From Betaproteobacteria bacterium (GTDB lineage: Bacteria > Pseudomonadota > Gammaproteobacteria > Burkholderiales > Burkholderiaceae_D), in contig JANXTA010000009.1 of NCBI GenBank assembly GCA_025356395.1, positions 1-64,000 on the forward strand: DNA of 64,000 bases. Direction: 5' to 3'. Within the stretch, counting starts at the first letter, position 1, and each line of letters begins with the position of its first letter. This document shows positions 51,436-61,270 of the stretch, in pieces. The notes under the pieces were generated by a model, which saw only the letters and a program-made list of their open reading frames with translations, was not told the origin of the DNA and made no database searches. The position numbers were made by a program, and so were the translations under genes.

Positions 51436-51957
51436 ATGCTCCTTCCCGCCGAAGCCCCCAGCCACTACGACGGCGTCGATGCCCGGTCGGCAAAGCGCGC
51501 TACGGTCGACCTCGACCTGGCCGCGCAGATCCGTGGTTGCACCTGCTTCCGGGTGCGTCGACTGGCCCGTCGCGTGACGCAGATCTACGACCGCATCCTC
51601 GCGCCCTGCGGTTTGCGCACGACGCAGTTCTCGTTGCTGTCGCGGCTGGCCTGGAACGACGAGGTCGCGATGGGTGCGCTGGCGGTGTCGCTCGACACGG
51701 ACCGTACGACGCTCACCCGCAACCTCAAGGCGCTGCTCGATGCGGGGCTGGTATCGCTGGCGCGATCGGAACTCGATGCCCGGCAGCGCGTGGTGCGCCT
51801 GACCGAACCCGGACGCGTTCGCCAGGGCGAAGCGAAGAAGTTGTGGCGGATCGCGCAGAACGAGATCAACCGCACGATCGGCCCCGAGCAGACCGCCTCG
51901 CTGCATCGGCTGTTCGACGGGCTGATCGAGACGCTCAACGAGCACGAACGCACGTGA
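51436..51957 (+). CDS. MarR family winged-helix transcriptional regulator
   Basis: CTCFRVRRLARRVTQIYDRILAPCGLRTTQFSLLSRLA...LDTDRTTLTRNLKALLDAGLVSLARSELDARQRVVRLTEPG; in-frame ATG at 51436. Confidence 0.88.
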   Translation: MLLPAEAPSHYDGVDARSAKRATVDLDLAAQIRGCTCFRVRRLARRVTQIYDRILAPCGLRTTQFSLLSRLAWNDEVAMGALAVSLDTDRTTLTRNLKALLDAGLVSLARSELDARQRVVRLTEPGRVRQGEAKKLWRIAQNEINRTIGPEQTASLHRLFDGLIETLNEHERT

Positions 51958-51996
51958 TGGCCGAGCCGCTCATGAATCTTTCAGGACCGTGACCCC

Positions 51997-53253
51997 ATGA
52001 ACGCGACGACGGCAGGATCGAAACCATCCACCTGGCCGCTGATGCTCGCGGCCGCGGCGATCCTGATGATCACGATGGGCGCGCGCCAGTCGACCGGCCT
52101 GTTCATCTCGCCCATCAACACGTCGACCGGCCTCGGCATCGTGTCGATCAGCTTCGCGCTCGCGATCGGCCAGTTCGTGTGGGGCGCCGCGCAACCGATC
52201 TTCGGAGCCGTCGCCGACAAGCACGGCGCCTCGCGGGTGATCATCTTCGGCGCGTTCCTGCTCGCCGGCGGCATGATGATCACGCCGTTCATGCACAGCC
52301 AGGCCGGCCTGATAGTGGCGATGGGCATCGTCACCGCGGCGGGTGCCGGCGCCGGCAGCTTCTCGATCCTGATCGGGGCCACCGCGCAGCGACTGCCCGC
52401 CGAGAAGCGCTCGTTCGCCGCGGGCTTCATCAACGCGGGGGGATCGTTCGGCCAGTTCGTCTTCGCGCCGCTGATCCAGGCGATCATCGGCGCTGCAGGC
52501 TGGATCGCTGCGATCACGACGATGGGCGCGATCACCTTGGCGACCATTCCGCTCACGTGGCCCCTGCGCCGCAGTCGCGACCTGTTGCCGAAGGGCGTCA
52601 AGGCGGCCGATGCCACACCGGCCGCTGTCGACGGTGACATCGGTCTCAAGCGTCAGCTGAAGATCGCGATGCGCAATCCGAGCTACCTCTATCTGCACGC
52701 GGGCTTCTTCACCTGCGGCTTCCACATCGCGTTCCTCGTCACGCACCTGCCGGGAGAAGTCGCGCTGTGCAGTCTCTCGCCGCAGGTCGCGGCAAACTCG
52801 CTGGCGCTGATCGGCCTGTTCAACATCGCGGGTAGCCTGACCATCGGCTGGCTGGGCCAGCGCTATCGCATGAAGCACCTGCTCGCCCTGATGTACGCGA
52901 GCCGCGCCGTGCTGATCGGGCTGTACCTGATGGCGCCGAAGACGTCGCTGACCTTCTACATCTTCGCCGCGGGCCTGGGCTTCACGTGGCTCGCGACGGT
53001 GCCGCCGACGGCGGGCCTGGTCGGCAAGCTGTTCGGCATGCGCTATCTCGGCACGCTCTTCGGCCTCACGCTGCTGTCGCACCAGATCGGCGGCTTCCTC
53101 GGCGCATACCTCGGTGGTCTGGCCCTGGCTCGCGACGGCAACTACCTGTGGATGTGGTACGCCGACATCGCACTCGCCGTCGCGGCCGCGTTGATCAACC
53201 TGCCGATCAAGGAGAGCAGGCCGATACGGCCTGGAACGCTCCAACCGGCCTGA
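51997..53253 (+). CDS. MFS transporter
   Basis: 12-TM pattern; MGARQSTGLFISPINTSTGLGIVSISFALAIGQFVWGAAQPIFGAVADKHG. Confidence 0.9.
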   Translation: MNATTAGSKPSTWPLMLAAAAILMITMGARQSTGLFISPINTSTGLGIVSISFALAIGQFVWGAAQPIFGAVADKHGASRVIIFGAFLLAGGMMITPFMHSQAGLIVAMGIVTAAGAGAGSFSILIGATAQRLPAEKRSFAAGFINAGGSFGQFVFAPLIQAIIGAAGWIAAITTMGAITLATIPLTWPLRRSRDLLPKGVKAADATPAAVDGDIGLKRQLKIAMRNPSYLYLHAGFFTCGFHIAFLVTHLPGEVALCSLSPQVAANSLALIGLFNIAGSLTIGWLGQRYRMKHLLALMYASRAVLIGLYLMAPKTSLTFYIFAAGLGFTWLATVPPTAGLVGKLFGMRYLGTLFGLTLLSHQIGGFLGAYLGGLALARDGNYLWMWYADIALAVAAALINLPIKESRPIRPGTLQPA

Positions 53254-53376
53254 TCGCGCTGCGTGCGAAGTACGGCGGGTCGGGCCTGCGTCCGTTGCCT
53301 ATAATTCGCCGATGAACCGCACGCCAACCGCCCCCCATCCTTTCCCCGGCGGTTCCACAGCCGGCGCGGCCGGCGG

Positions 53377-55713
53377 ATGAGCGGTTCCGATCCGACCGTC
53401 GAGGACGAACAGAAGACGCGGGTCATCGACGCGCTGGTCGATCACCTCGACCCGCCGGATGCGCAGATCGTCCGCAAGGCCTGGGACTTCGCGTACGCGC
53501 TCTACGGCACCGGCAAGCTCGCGAGCGGCGAGGAGATCGTCGCGCACGCCATCGGCATCGCCCGCATCCTTGACGCGGTCCGCGCCGATCCCGCGGCACG
53601 CGCCGCGGGCCTGCTGTTCGCCGCGGCGGAGCGCCTGGCGAAGCCCGAAGAACAATTGAAGGACACCTTCGGCGAGGAGATCGCGACGATCGCGATCGGC
53701 GTGCGTCAGCTCGCACGCCTCGGCAACGCCACGCGACCGGCCTATCGCCACGCGGGGCCGCCAATGCAGGGCGCGACCGCCGACCCCAAACCGGTCGATC
53801 AGCAGGCAGGTGAACGTCAGGCCGAGACCCTGCGCAAGATGCTGCTGGCGTTTTCGACCGATATCCGGGTCGTGCTCGTGCGCCTCGCGTCGCGCCTGCA
53901 GACGCTGCGCTGGTATGCCGAGATCAAGACGCCGCTCGCGCAGTGGACCGACCCGGACATCGCGCGCGAGTCGCTCGAGCTGTACGCGCCGCTCGCCAAT
54001 CGACTGGGCGTTTGGCAGATCAAGTGGGAGATCGAGGACCTCGCATTTCGCTTTCTCGATCCCGAGTCTTACAAGCGTGCGGCGCGGATGCTCGACGAGA
54101 AGCGCATCGAGCGCGAGTCTTTCATCTTCCGCAAGACCCGCGAGCTGCACGCGCAGTTGCTGGCCGTGGGCATCGAGTCGGTGGTCACCGGACGGCCGAA
54201 GCACCTGTACAGCATCGTCGGCAAGATGCAGGCGAAGAAGTTGTCGTTCGCCAACCTTTACGACGTGCGCGCGCTGCGCATCATCGTCGCCGACGAAGCC
54301 GCGTGCTATGCGGCGCTGAGCATCGTCCGCGGCCGCTGGCAACCGCTGCAGTCCGAGTTCGACGACTACATCGCGAAGCCGAAAGAAAACGGCTACCGCT
54401 CGATCCATACGGTGCTTAAGGACGAGGAGGGACGACCCTTCGAAGTCCAGATCCGCACGCGCGAGATGCATCGCTTCGCGGAATACGGCGTGGCCGCGCA
54501 CTGGCGCTACAAGGAAGGCGGTGCGTCGACGAAGACCGCCGACAAGTTCGACCAGCGCATCGCGTGGCTGCGGCAGCTCTTTGCGTGGCGCTCGGAGATC
54601 ACCGGCGAGCAGCAGCGCGACGCACAGTCGCAGGCATTGGCGCAGGTCGGCGAGGCGCCTCCCGACGACCGCATCTACGTGCTCACGCCGGAGGCGCGCG
54701 TCATCGAACTGCCGGTCGGCTCGACGCCGATCGACTTCGCGTATCACGTGCATTCGGAGCTCGGCCACCGCTGCCGCGGAGCGCGCATCGACGGCGTGCT
54801 GGTCGGGCTGAACACGGCGCTGCAGACCGGCCAGACGATCGAAATCATCACCGCCAAACCGTCGCCGACCATGTCGCTCGACGCGCTCGGTCCGTCGCGC
54901 GACTGGCTCAATCTGCAGCTTGGCTTCCTGCAGAGCCATCGGAGTCGCGCGAAGGTCCGGCAGTGGTTCAACGCGCGCGAGCTCGAGGCGACGCTGGCGG
55001 CGGGTCGCGCGATGGTCGAGAAGGCAATGCAGCAGACGGCGCGCGTCAGCGGCAAGGCGATGCCAGGCTTCGACGCCGTTGCCGTGAAGCTGGGCTTCGG
55101 TCGTGCCGACGAGCTGTTCGCGGCTGCGGCGAAGGATGAGGTCAGCATGCGGCAGGTCGCGGAGGCGATTTCCGGAGAGGGTGGCGTCGCCGCATCGGAA
55201 CGCCATGCCGAAGAGCAGCTGCGCGCTCGTCTCGAACGCGGTACCTCCGCGGCCGACGACCAGCGCAGCGGCGTCCTCGTGGTGGGCGTCGACGCGTTGA
55301 TGACGCAGCTCGCGAAGTGCTGCAAGCCCGCGCCGCCGGACCCCATCGCCGGCTTCGTGACGCGTGGCCGTGGCGTGTCGATCCATCGCACCGACTGCTC
55401 CAACCTCGCCGCGATGCGCACGCGCGATCCGGAGCGGATGATCGACGTGGAGTGGGGCGAGGTCGGTGCCCGCAGCGAAGCCGTCTATCCGGTCGACGTG
55501 CAGGTCGTGGCGCAGGACCGCCAAGGCTTGTTGCGCGACATCTCCGAAGTGTTCTCGCGCGAGAAGATCAACGTGGTCGGTGTGCAGACCGAGAGCCGCA
55601 AGGGCATGGCCCGGATGGGCTTCACCGCGGAGGTCGGCGATGCGCGTCAGCTGGCGAAGGCGCTGACGGTGATCCGGGAAGTGGAGGGGGTCATCGAGGC
55701 GCGGCGGAAGTAG
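53377..55713 (+). CDS. relA: RelA-type (p)ppGpp synthetase (degenerate HD domain, RSH family)
   Basis: Synthetase YDVRALRIIVADEAACYAAL, YIAKPKENGYRSIHTVL; TGS IYVLTPEARVIELPVGSTPIDFAYHVHSELGHRCRGARI; C-terminal ACT. The HD..ED hydrolase signature is absent (LLFAAAERLAKPEEQLKDTFG), as in RelA. Confidence 0.92.
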   Translation: MSGSDPTVEDEQKTRVIDALVDHLDPPDAQIVRKAWDFAYALYGTGKLASGEEIVAHAIGIARILDAVRADPAARAAGLLFAAAERLAKPEEQLKDTFGEEIATIAIGVRQLARLGNATRPAYRHAGPPMQGATADPKPVDQQAGERQAETLRKMLLAFSTDIRVVLVRLASRLQTLRWYAEIKTPLAQWTDPDIARESLELYAPLANRLGVWQIKWEIEDLAFRFLDPESYKRAARMLDEKRIERESFIFRKTRELHAQLLAVGIESVVTGRPKHLYSIVGKMQAKKLSFANLYDVRALRIIVADEAACYAALSIVRGRWQPLQSEFDDYIAKPKENGYRSIHTVLKDEEGRPFEVQIRTREMHRFAEYGVAAHWRYKEGGASTKTADKFDQRIAWLRQLFAWRSEITGEQQRDAQSQALAQVGEAPPDDRIYVLTPEARVIELPVGSTPIDFAYHVHSELGHRCRGARIDGVLVGLNTALQTGQTIEIITAKPSPTMSLDALGPSRDWLNLQLGFLQSHRSRAKVRQWFNARELEATLAAGRAMVEKAMQQTARVSGKAMPGFDAVAVKLGFGRADELFAAAAKDEVSMRQVAEAISGEGGVAASERHAEEQLRARLERGTSAADDQRSGVLVVGVDALMTQLAKCCKPAPPDPIAGFVTRGRGVSIHRTDCSNLAAMRTRDPERMIDVEWGEVGARSEAVYPVDVQVVAQDRQGLLRDISEVFSREKINVVGVQTESRKGMARMGFTAEVGDARQLAKALTVIREVEGVIEARRK

Positions 55714-55833
55714 TGGCGTGCATGGCGCGTGGACGCCGTGCTTCGTCCGCGTCCGGAATGATCCGATCACCGATGTCGTGCGAGCCCGCCTGGCGCGACT
55801 GTTGGGCGATTCGACTTCGATCCGGAAACTTTG

Positions 55834-56064
55834 ATGGCCGCTGTGAAGAAGGGTCTGTACGCCAACATCCACGCGAAGCTGGAACACATCGCGCACGGTA
55901 GCGGCGAGAAAATGAAGAAGCCGGAAGCGTCGGGCGCGCCGCAAGCGGGCGCGTTCGAGAAGTCCGAGAAGACCGCGAGCACGAGCAAGAAGATTGCGGC
56001 AAAGAAGGCCACTGCGAAGAAGGCCACTGGCCGGAAGACGGCGAAATCAGCGTCGAAGCGCTGA
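55834..56064 (+). CDS. Small basic Lys/Ala-rich protein (KGLYANIxAK...GSGEKMxxP...GAP type)
   Basis: MAAVKKGLYANIHAKLEHIAHGSGEKMKKPEASGAPQAGAFEKSEKTASTSKKIAAKKATAKKATGRKTAKSASKR; ATG at 55834. Confidence 0.65.
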   Translation: MAAVKKGLYANIHAKLEHIAHGSGEKMKKPEASGAPQAGAFEKSEKTASTSKKIAAKKATAKKATGRKTAKSASKR

Positions 56065-56098
56065 ACGTCACGCGGGCATTCGGAGTGTCTCCAGGCCG

Positions 56099-57550
56099 TC
56101 AGCGAATCGACGAGACGTGCAGCGGCGGCACGCGATCCTTCCACGGCATCGCCTCTTCGAGCCTCGCGGCGAGCTGGAGCACCACATGTTCCTGCGCTGG
56201 CCCCGCCGCGATTTGAACCCCGATCGGCAGCCCCGACGTATGCATCGCCAGCGGCAGCGAGATCGCCGGCGTGCCCATGATGTTGTGTGGCAGCGAGTAC
56301 TGACAGATCGGTCGCATCAGGGCTTCGGGGAAATCGTCGATTTCCAGATCGTCGCGGCCGAGGTGGTACAGGCCCCACGGCTCGGCGACGCGCGGGGTGC
56401 TCGGCGTCAGCCAGACGTCGTGGCTCGCGAACACGGTGCCCAGCATCCTTCGATGCGTGTTGATTGATGCCATCGCGGCGATGAACTGAGCGGCGGTCAT
56501 CGCCTTCGCATATTCGTAGACCTTGAGGATCGAAGGCTCCAGCGTGTCGGGGCCGATCGGATGGCCACTGCGCTGCGAGTAGCCCGCGAGCCGCAGGTCG
56601 AAGCCGAAGAACCACACGTCGAGCATGCTGCGCATCGCCGCGAGTCCATCGAATGCGGGCGTGAAGGCTTCGACGTAATGGCCCATGTCGGCCAGCACCT
56701 GCGCGGTCCGCTCGACGGCTGCGGCCACTTCCGGATCGGTGGCGAAGCCCATCAACGGCGCGGTCGACCAGCCGATGCGCAGCTTCGGGAATGCGAGGCC
56801 GATCAGCTCTGCGTAGGGAAGCAGCGGTCGCGGAATGGTGAAAGGATCGCCGACCTGGGGCACCGCCAGGCAGTCGAGCATGGCCGCCGCGTCGCGGACC
56901 GTCCGGGTCTGCACGAAGTTCTGCCCCAGGCCGTAGCCGTTCTCGTCGAGCATCGGTGCGAACGAGATGCGACCGCGCGATGGCTTCAGCCCCACGCCGC
57001 CGCAGAACGACGCCGGGATGCGGATCGATCCCGCGATGTCCGAGCCGTGCGCGATCGGGACGACGCCGGCCATCACGGCGGCCATGGCGCCGCCGCTCGA
57101 GCCGCCGGCACTGTAGCCCTTCTTCCACGGTGTGGACGTGTTGCCGTGTAGCGCGGTTTCGGTCGTGCCGGCCATCGAGTACTCGGGGGCGGCCGATCGG
57201 CCCAGCACGTTGACGCCCGACGCCTTGACCAGCCTGCAGTACGCGGTGTCCTGCTCCGCTTTCATGCCGCGGCACAGGCGGCTGCCGAACTCGACGACAC
57301 GGCCGGCCTCGTGGCCGAAGACGTCCTTCATGAGGAAGGGCACGCCGCGGAACGGGCCGCTGCCGAGCGAGCTCTCGTCGAGTCCGTCGATGCGGTCCGG
57401 ATAGGTCTCGACGACCGCGTTGACGTCGCCATCGACGGCTTCGATCGCGCTTGCGGCGGTCTCGGCCAGTTCGCGTGGTGTGACCTGCTGGTCGCGTATC
57501 AGCGCCGCGAGTCCGAGCGCGTCGTACCGAGCGTATTCATCGAGCTTCAT
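56099..57550 (-). CDS. Amidase signature family enzyme
   Basis: GVPFLMKDVFGHEAG catalytic Lys, GYSAGGSSGGAMAAVMAGVVPIAHGSDIAGSIRIPASFCGGVGLKPSRGRIS; in-frame ATG at 57550. Confidence 0.92.
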   Translation of the reverse strand: MKLDEYARYDALGLAALIRDQQVTPRELAETAASAIEAVDGDVNAVVETYPDRIDGLDESSLGSGPFRGVPFLMKDVFGHEAGRVVEFGSRLCRGMKAEQDTAYCRLVKASGVNVLGRSAAPEYSMAGTTETALHGNTSTPWKKGYSAGGSSGGAMAAVMAGVVPIAHGSDIAGSIRIPASFCGGVGLKPSRGRISFAPMLDENGYGLGQNFVQTRTVRDAAAMLDCLAVPQVGDPFTIPRPLLPYAELIGLAFPKLRIGWSTAPLMGFATDPEVAAAVERTAQVLADMGHYVEAFTPAFDGLAAMRSMLDVWFFGFDLRLAGYSQRSGHPIGPDTLEPSILKVYEYAKAMTAAQFIAAMASINTHRRMLGTVFASHDVWLTPSTPRVAEPWGLYHLGRDDLEIDDFPEALMRPICQYSLPHNIMGTPAISLPLAMHTSGLPIGVQIAAGPAQEHVVLQLAARLEEAMPWKDRVPPLHVSSIR

Positions 57551-57699
57551 CGCGCTGTCCTGGAGGGGTTGGAAAACTGCAAAGGATAAGTCACGGCCCG
57601 TTCGGGCGGAGGCCGATGCCGTCTTTGCGATCGTTGTGATGCCCCTCATCGAGGCCACCGACCTCGGCAACATGAAGAAGCAACGAGTCGCTTGATCAT

Positions 57700-57783
57700 G
57701 CCATCGCTACCGTCCCCGAGCCTTCGTCGGTCGTGCTGCAGGGCATTGCCGCCATGGGCATGGCGCGCGCGAAAGCGCGTGGT
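57700..57783 (+). pseudogene. Orphan PEP-CTERM sorting tail remnant
   Basis: Frame from 57700 reads AIATVPEPSSVVLQGIAAMGMARAKARG; no open upstream domain (in-frame TGA shortly upstream). Confidence 0.45.
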
Positions 57784-58006
57784 TTCGTCTGGGCGCCGAC
57801 CGTCGCGTCGCGTGCGAACGATCCTGTAAGGTCTCTCGCTGCTTTATCTGCAGATCTTCCTCGACCCGCCCGCAGAAAGCTGATCGCGAGGATGGTGGAG
57901 GTTCCTGGCATACGAGGGTAGAGCGCCGTAGCTTGAAAACGCCACCCCTAACGATCTCTGGCGCCGATATTCCTGTTCGACGCACGCTGTCGGACGAGGC
58001 GGCGAT

Positions 58007-58984
58007 ATGATCGAATCGGCGATTCAGACAAGACCGAAATTTCTCGATCGACCGAGACCGGAGAGACAAGCCATGAGAGAGATGTTGAAAGCAGCTTTGA
58101 AGAACCTGCCTCCGATCAGGGGTCTCGTCGCCGAAAGGGATGCGATGGTCAAGGCTGGCGGTTTCGTTCCGCCGGGGCATTTTTATTCCCCCGTCGTTTC
58201 GATTGAAGAAGCGACGCGTGATCAGGCAAGAATATTCCGGGAACCAACGCGCAGCGTTCCGGGTATCGATTTCAACGAATCCGCGCAACTTGAATTGCTC
58301 GCTTGTTTCGAGGAATTTTATGCATCGATACCATTCCATCCACGCAAAACCGATGGGCAGCGCTATTACTACGAAAATCCTGCCTATTCCTATTCGGACG
58401 CGATCTTCCTGCAGTGCATGATTCGGCATCTGTCGCCGTCGCGCATTGTAGAAGTCGGCTCCGGGTTCTCATCGTGCGCGATCCTCGATACGAATGCCGC
58501 GTTTTTCGACAACCATATTTCGACGCTGTTCGTGGAGCCTTATCCCGCACTGCTGAATTCATTGATCACGGACGAGGATCGGCGGCGCATCGAGATCGTG
58601 CCGCAACGATTGCAGGATGTCGATCTCAAGATCTTCGCTGAACTTCGACCGAACGATATTCTCTTTGTGGATTCGACGCACGTCAGCAAAGCAGGAAGCG
58701 ATGTCAATTTTCTGTTCTTCGAGATTCTTCCGGTATTGAAGTCCGGCGTCTTCATCCATATCCATGATGTCTTCCATCCTTTCGAATACCCGAAAGAATG
58801 GATACTCGGCGGCCGATCGTGGAATGAAATGTATCTGTTGAGGGCGTTTCTGCAATACAACGCTCAATTCGAGATCGTATTCATGAATACGTTCATCGAG
58901 TGCATGCACGAGGACAGGATCCGGCAGAACATGCCGCTGTGCCTCAAGAATCCGGGCGGAAGCATTTGGCTCAGGAAGAGATGA
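58007..58984 (+). CDS. Class I SAM-dependent methyltransferase-like protein
   Basis: SRIVEVGSGFSSCAILDTN (SAM motif I), DILFVDSTHVSKAGSDVNFLFFEILPVLKSGVFIHIHDVFHPFEYPKEW; visibly lower GC than neighbours. Confidence 0.78.
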   Translation: MIESAIQTRPKFLDRPRPERQAMREMLKAALKNLPPIRGLVAERDAMVKAGGFVPPGHFYSPVVSIEEATRDQARIFREPTRSVPGIDFNESAQLELLACFEEFYASIPFHPRKTDGQRYYYENPAYSYSDAIFLQCMIRHLSPSRIVEVGSGFSSCAILDTNAAFFDNHISTLFVEPYPALLNSLITDEDRRRIEIVPQRLQDVDLKIFAELRPNDILFVDSTHVSKAGSDVNFLFFEILPVLKSGVFIHIHDVFHPFEYPKEWILGGRSWNEMYLLRAFLQYNAQFEIVFMNTFIECMHEDRIRQNMPLCLKNPGGSIWLRKR

Positions 58985-59033
58985 GCTGCGTCGCGATTCA
59001 CGATGTTGACGGCAATCATTCCGTCCTCGTGCG

Positions 59034-61124
59034 TCAGATCTTCGTCGCCTCTTCGAGCAGGAACTGCTGCCCCGAGAACCGCGCCTTGCCGGGCCGCTTG
59101 CGGTGATAGACCCCCTCGCTGTTCATCACCCACGCCAGCGCGTTGTCCTTCAAATGCACGCGCAGGCCTTCGTCGATCACGCGTTTCTTCAGCTTCGGCT
59201 CACGCACCGGGAAAGCCACCTCGACGCGGCGGAAGAAGTTGCGATCCATCCAGTCAGCGCTCGACAGGTAGACGTCGTCCGCGCCGCCATTCCTGAAATA
59301 GAAGATGCGGCTGTGTTCCAGGAAGCGGCCGACGATCGAACGGACGGTAATGTTCTCCGACAGCCCCTTCACGCCGGGTCGCAACGCACACACGCCGCGG
59401 ATGATCAGGTCGATCTTCACGCCGGCATTGCTGGCCGCGTAGAGCTCCTGGATCACGGCCGGTTCCAGCAACGAATTCATGCGCGCCATGATGCGGCCGG
59501 GTTTGCCGGACGCGGCGATCTGCGCTTCGTTGCGGATCGCGGCCACCGTGTTGCCGTGCATGCTGAACGGTGACTGCCAGATGCACTTCATCTTCTTCGC
59601 ACTGCCCAGGCCGGTGAGCTGCTGGAAGACCTCGTGTACGTCGCTGCACAGGTCCTCGTCGGCCGTGAAGAGGCCGAAATCGGTGTAGGCCCGCGCGGTG
59701 CCGGAGTGATAGTTGCCGGTGCCCAGATGCGCGTAACGGCGCAACGCGACCGTGCCGTCCTTCGCGTGCTCGCGCCGCACTACCAGAACCATCTTCGCAT
59801 GGGTCTTGTGGCCGACGACGCCGTAGACCACGTGCGCGCCGACTTCTTCCAGCCGCGAGGCCCAGTTGATGTTGGTCTCCTCGTCGAATCGCGCCATCAG
59901 CTCGACGACCACCGTCACTTCCTTGCCGGTCCGTGCCGCGAGCAACAGCGACTCCATCAGCGCCGAATCGCTGCCGGTCCGATAGATGGTCTGCTTGATC
60001 GCGACCACGTCGGGATCGGTCGCGGCCGCGTACAGGAAGTCGAGCACGGGCAGGAACGACTGGTACGGGTGGTGGACGAGGATGTCGCGCTTGCCGATCG
60101 TGCGGAACAGGTCCGCGCCGTTGATGTTGGCCTTGCGGATCTCGGCGGGCAGCGCCGGATGGAAGGGCACGAACTTGAGATCGGGCCGCGCGATCATGTC
60201 GGGCATCTGCATCAGCCGCACGAGGTTGACCGGGCCGGCCACGCGATAGACATCCTCCTCGTCGAGCGCGAATTCGCGCTGCAGGAGCTGCGCCATCGCA
60301 TCGGAACAGGTGTCGGCGATCTCGAGGCGCACCGCGTCGCCGTAATGGCGCTGCGGCAACTCGCCCTGCAGGGCCACGCGCAGGTTGGTGATCTCCTCGT
60401 CGTCGACGAAGAGATCGGAGTTGCGCGTCACGCGGAACGGATGGCAGCCGTGGACCTCCATGCCGGCGAACAGCTCGGACACGTAGGCCTGCATGATCGT
60501 CGTCAGCATCACGATGCCGTAGGGCTGGTCCGACAGCCGGTCGGGCAAGCGGATCAGGCGCGGCAACGCACGTGGCGCCTGCACGATGGCGACGCCCGAC
60601 TTGCGGCCGAAGGCATCGTGGCCGCCGAGCTCGACGGCGAAGTTCAGGCTCTTGTTGAGCACGCGCGGAAACGGATGCGCGGGGTCGAGTCCGATCGGCG
60701 TGAGGACCGGCAGGATCTCCTGCTGGAAGTAGGTGCGCGCCCAGGCGCCCACTTCCTCGTTCCAGTTGGTCGCGAGCTTGAGATCGATGCCTTCCTGTCC
60801 CAGCAAGGGCAGCAGGATGTCGTTCAGCAACGCGTACTGTCGAGCGACGAGGACGTGGGCGCGCTCGGCGACGCGCGTGAGCGTCTTGACGGCCGGCAGC
60901 CCATCCACGTCGGCGCGCGACGGATTGAGTCGCATCTGCGCCTTCAGCCCGGCGACGCGCACTTCGAAAAACTCGTCGAGGTTGCTGCTGGCGATGCAGA
61001 GGAAGCGCAGCCGCTCGAGCAGCGGCAGCGCGGCGTCTTCGGCCTGGGCGAGCACGCGTTCGTTGAAGGCGAGCAGCGAGAGCTCGCGATTGATGAAGTC
61101 TTGGGCGGGCACGCGCTTGTTCAA
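59034..61124 (-). CDS. ppk1: Polyphosphate kinase 1
   Basis: INRELSLLAFNERVLAQAED, DILVHHPYQSFLPVLDFL, AIKQTIYRTGSDSALMESLLLAA, MLVVRREHAKDGTVALRRYAHLGTGNYHSGTARAYTDFGL-type core. Confidence 0.95.
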   Translation of the reverse strand: MNKRVPAQDFINRELSLLAFNERVLAQAEDAALPLLERLRFLCIASSNLDEFFEVRVAGLKAQMRLNPSRADVDGLPAVKTLTRVAERAHVLVARQYALLNDILLPLLGQEGIDLKLATNWNEEVGAWARTYFQQEILPVLTPIGLDPAHPFPRVLNKSLNFAVELGGHDAFGRKSGVAIVQAPRALPRLIRLPDRLSDQPYGIVMLTTIMQAYVSELFAGMEVHGCHPFRVTRNSDLFVDDEEITNLRVALQGELPQRHYGDAVRLEIADTCSDAMAQLLQREFALDEEDVYRVAGPVNLVRLMQMPDMIARPDLKFVPFHPALPAEIRKANINGADLFRTIGKRDILVHHPYQSFLPVLDFLYAAATDPDVVAIKQTIYRTGSDSALMESLLLAARTGKEVTVVVELMARFDEETNINWASRLEEVGAHVVYGVVGHKTHAKMVLVVRREHAKDGTVALRRYAHLGTGNYHSGTARAYTDFGLFTADEDLCSDVHEVFQQLTGLGSAKKMKCIWQSPFSMHGNTVAAIRNEAQIAASGKPGRIMARMNSLLEPAVIQELYAASNAGVKIDLIIRGVCALRPGVKGLSENITVRSIVGRFLEHSRIFYFRNGGADDVYLSSADWMDRNFFRRVEVAFPVREPKLKKRVIDEGLRVHLKDNALAWVMNSEGVYHRKRPGKARFSGQQFLLEEATKI

Positions 61125-61270
61125 GGTGGACGAAACCGGCGAGGATCGCGATTGATTGTGGCAAGGGTACGACAGCGAGCACGGCGGAGCATGGCGCGAG
61201 CCGGAGGGCTCATCCGGGGGTCATTAGGTACCATCCGGCACGTACGTTCCTACCTCCACCTCGGTCCTTC

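Noticed and set aside
53377-53800. Damaged HD domain in the RSH protein as a pseudogene sign
   Set aside because: Loss of the HD..ED motif is normal for RelA-type synthetases, and the synthetase, TGS and ACT regions are intact.
61125-61270. Possible Pho box between the divergent ppk1 and ppx genes
   Set aside because: I found no pair of CTGTCAT-like repeats with correct spacing; only a short GAGCC/GGCTC hairpin.
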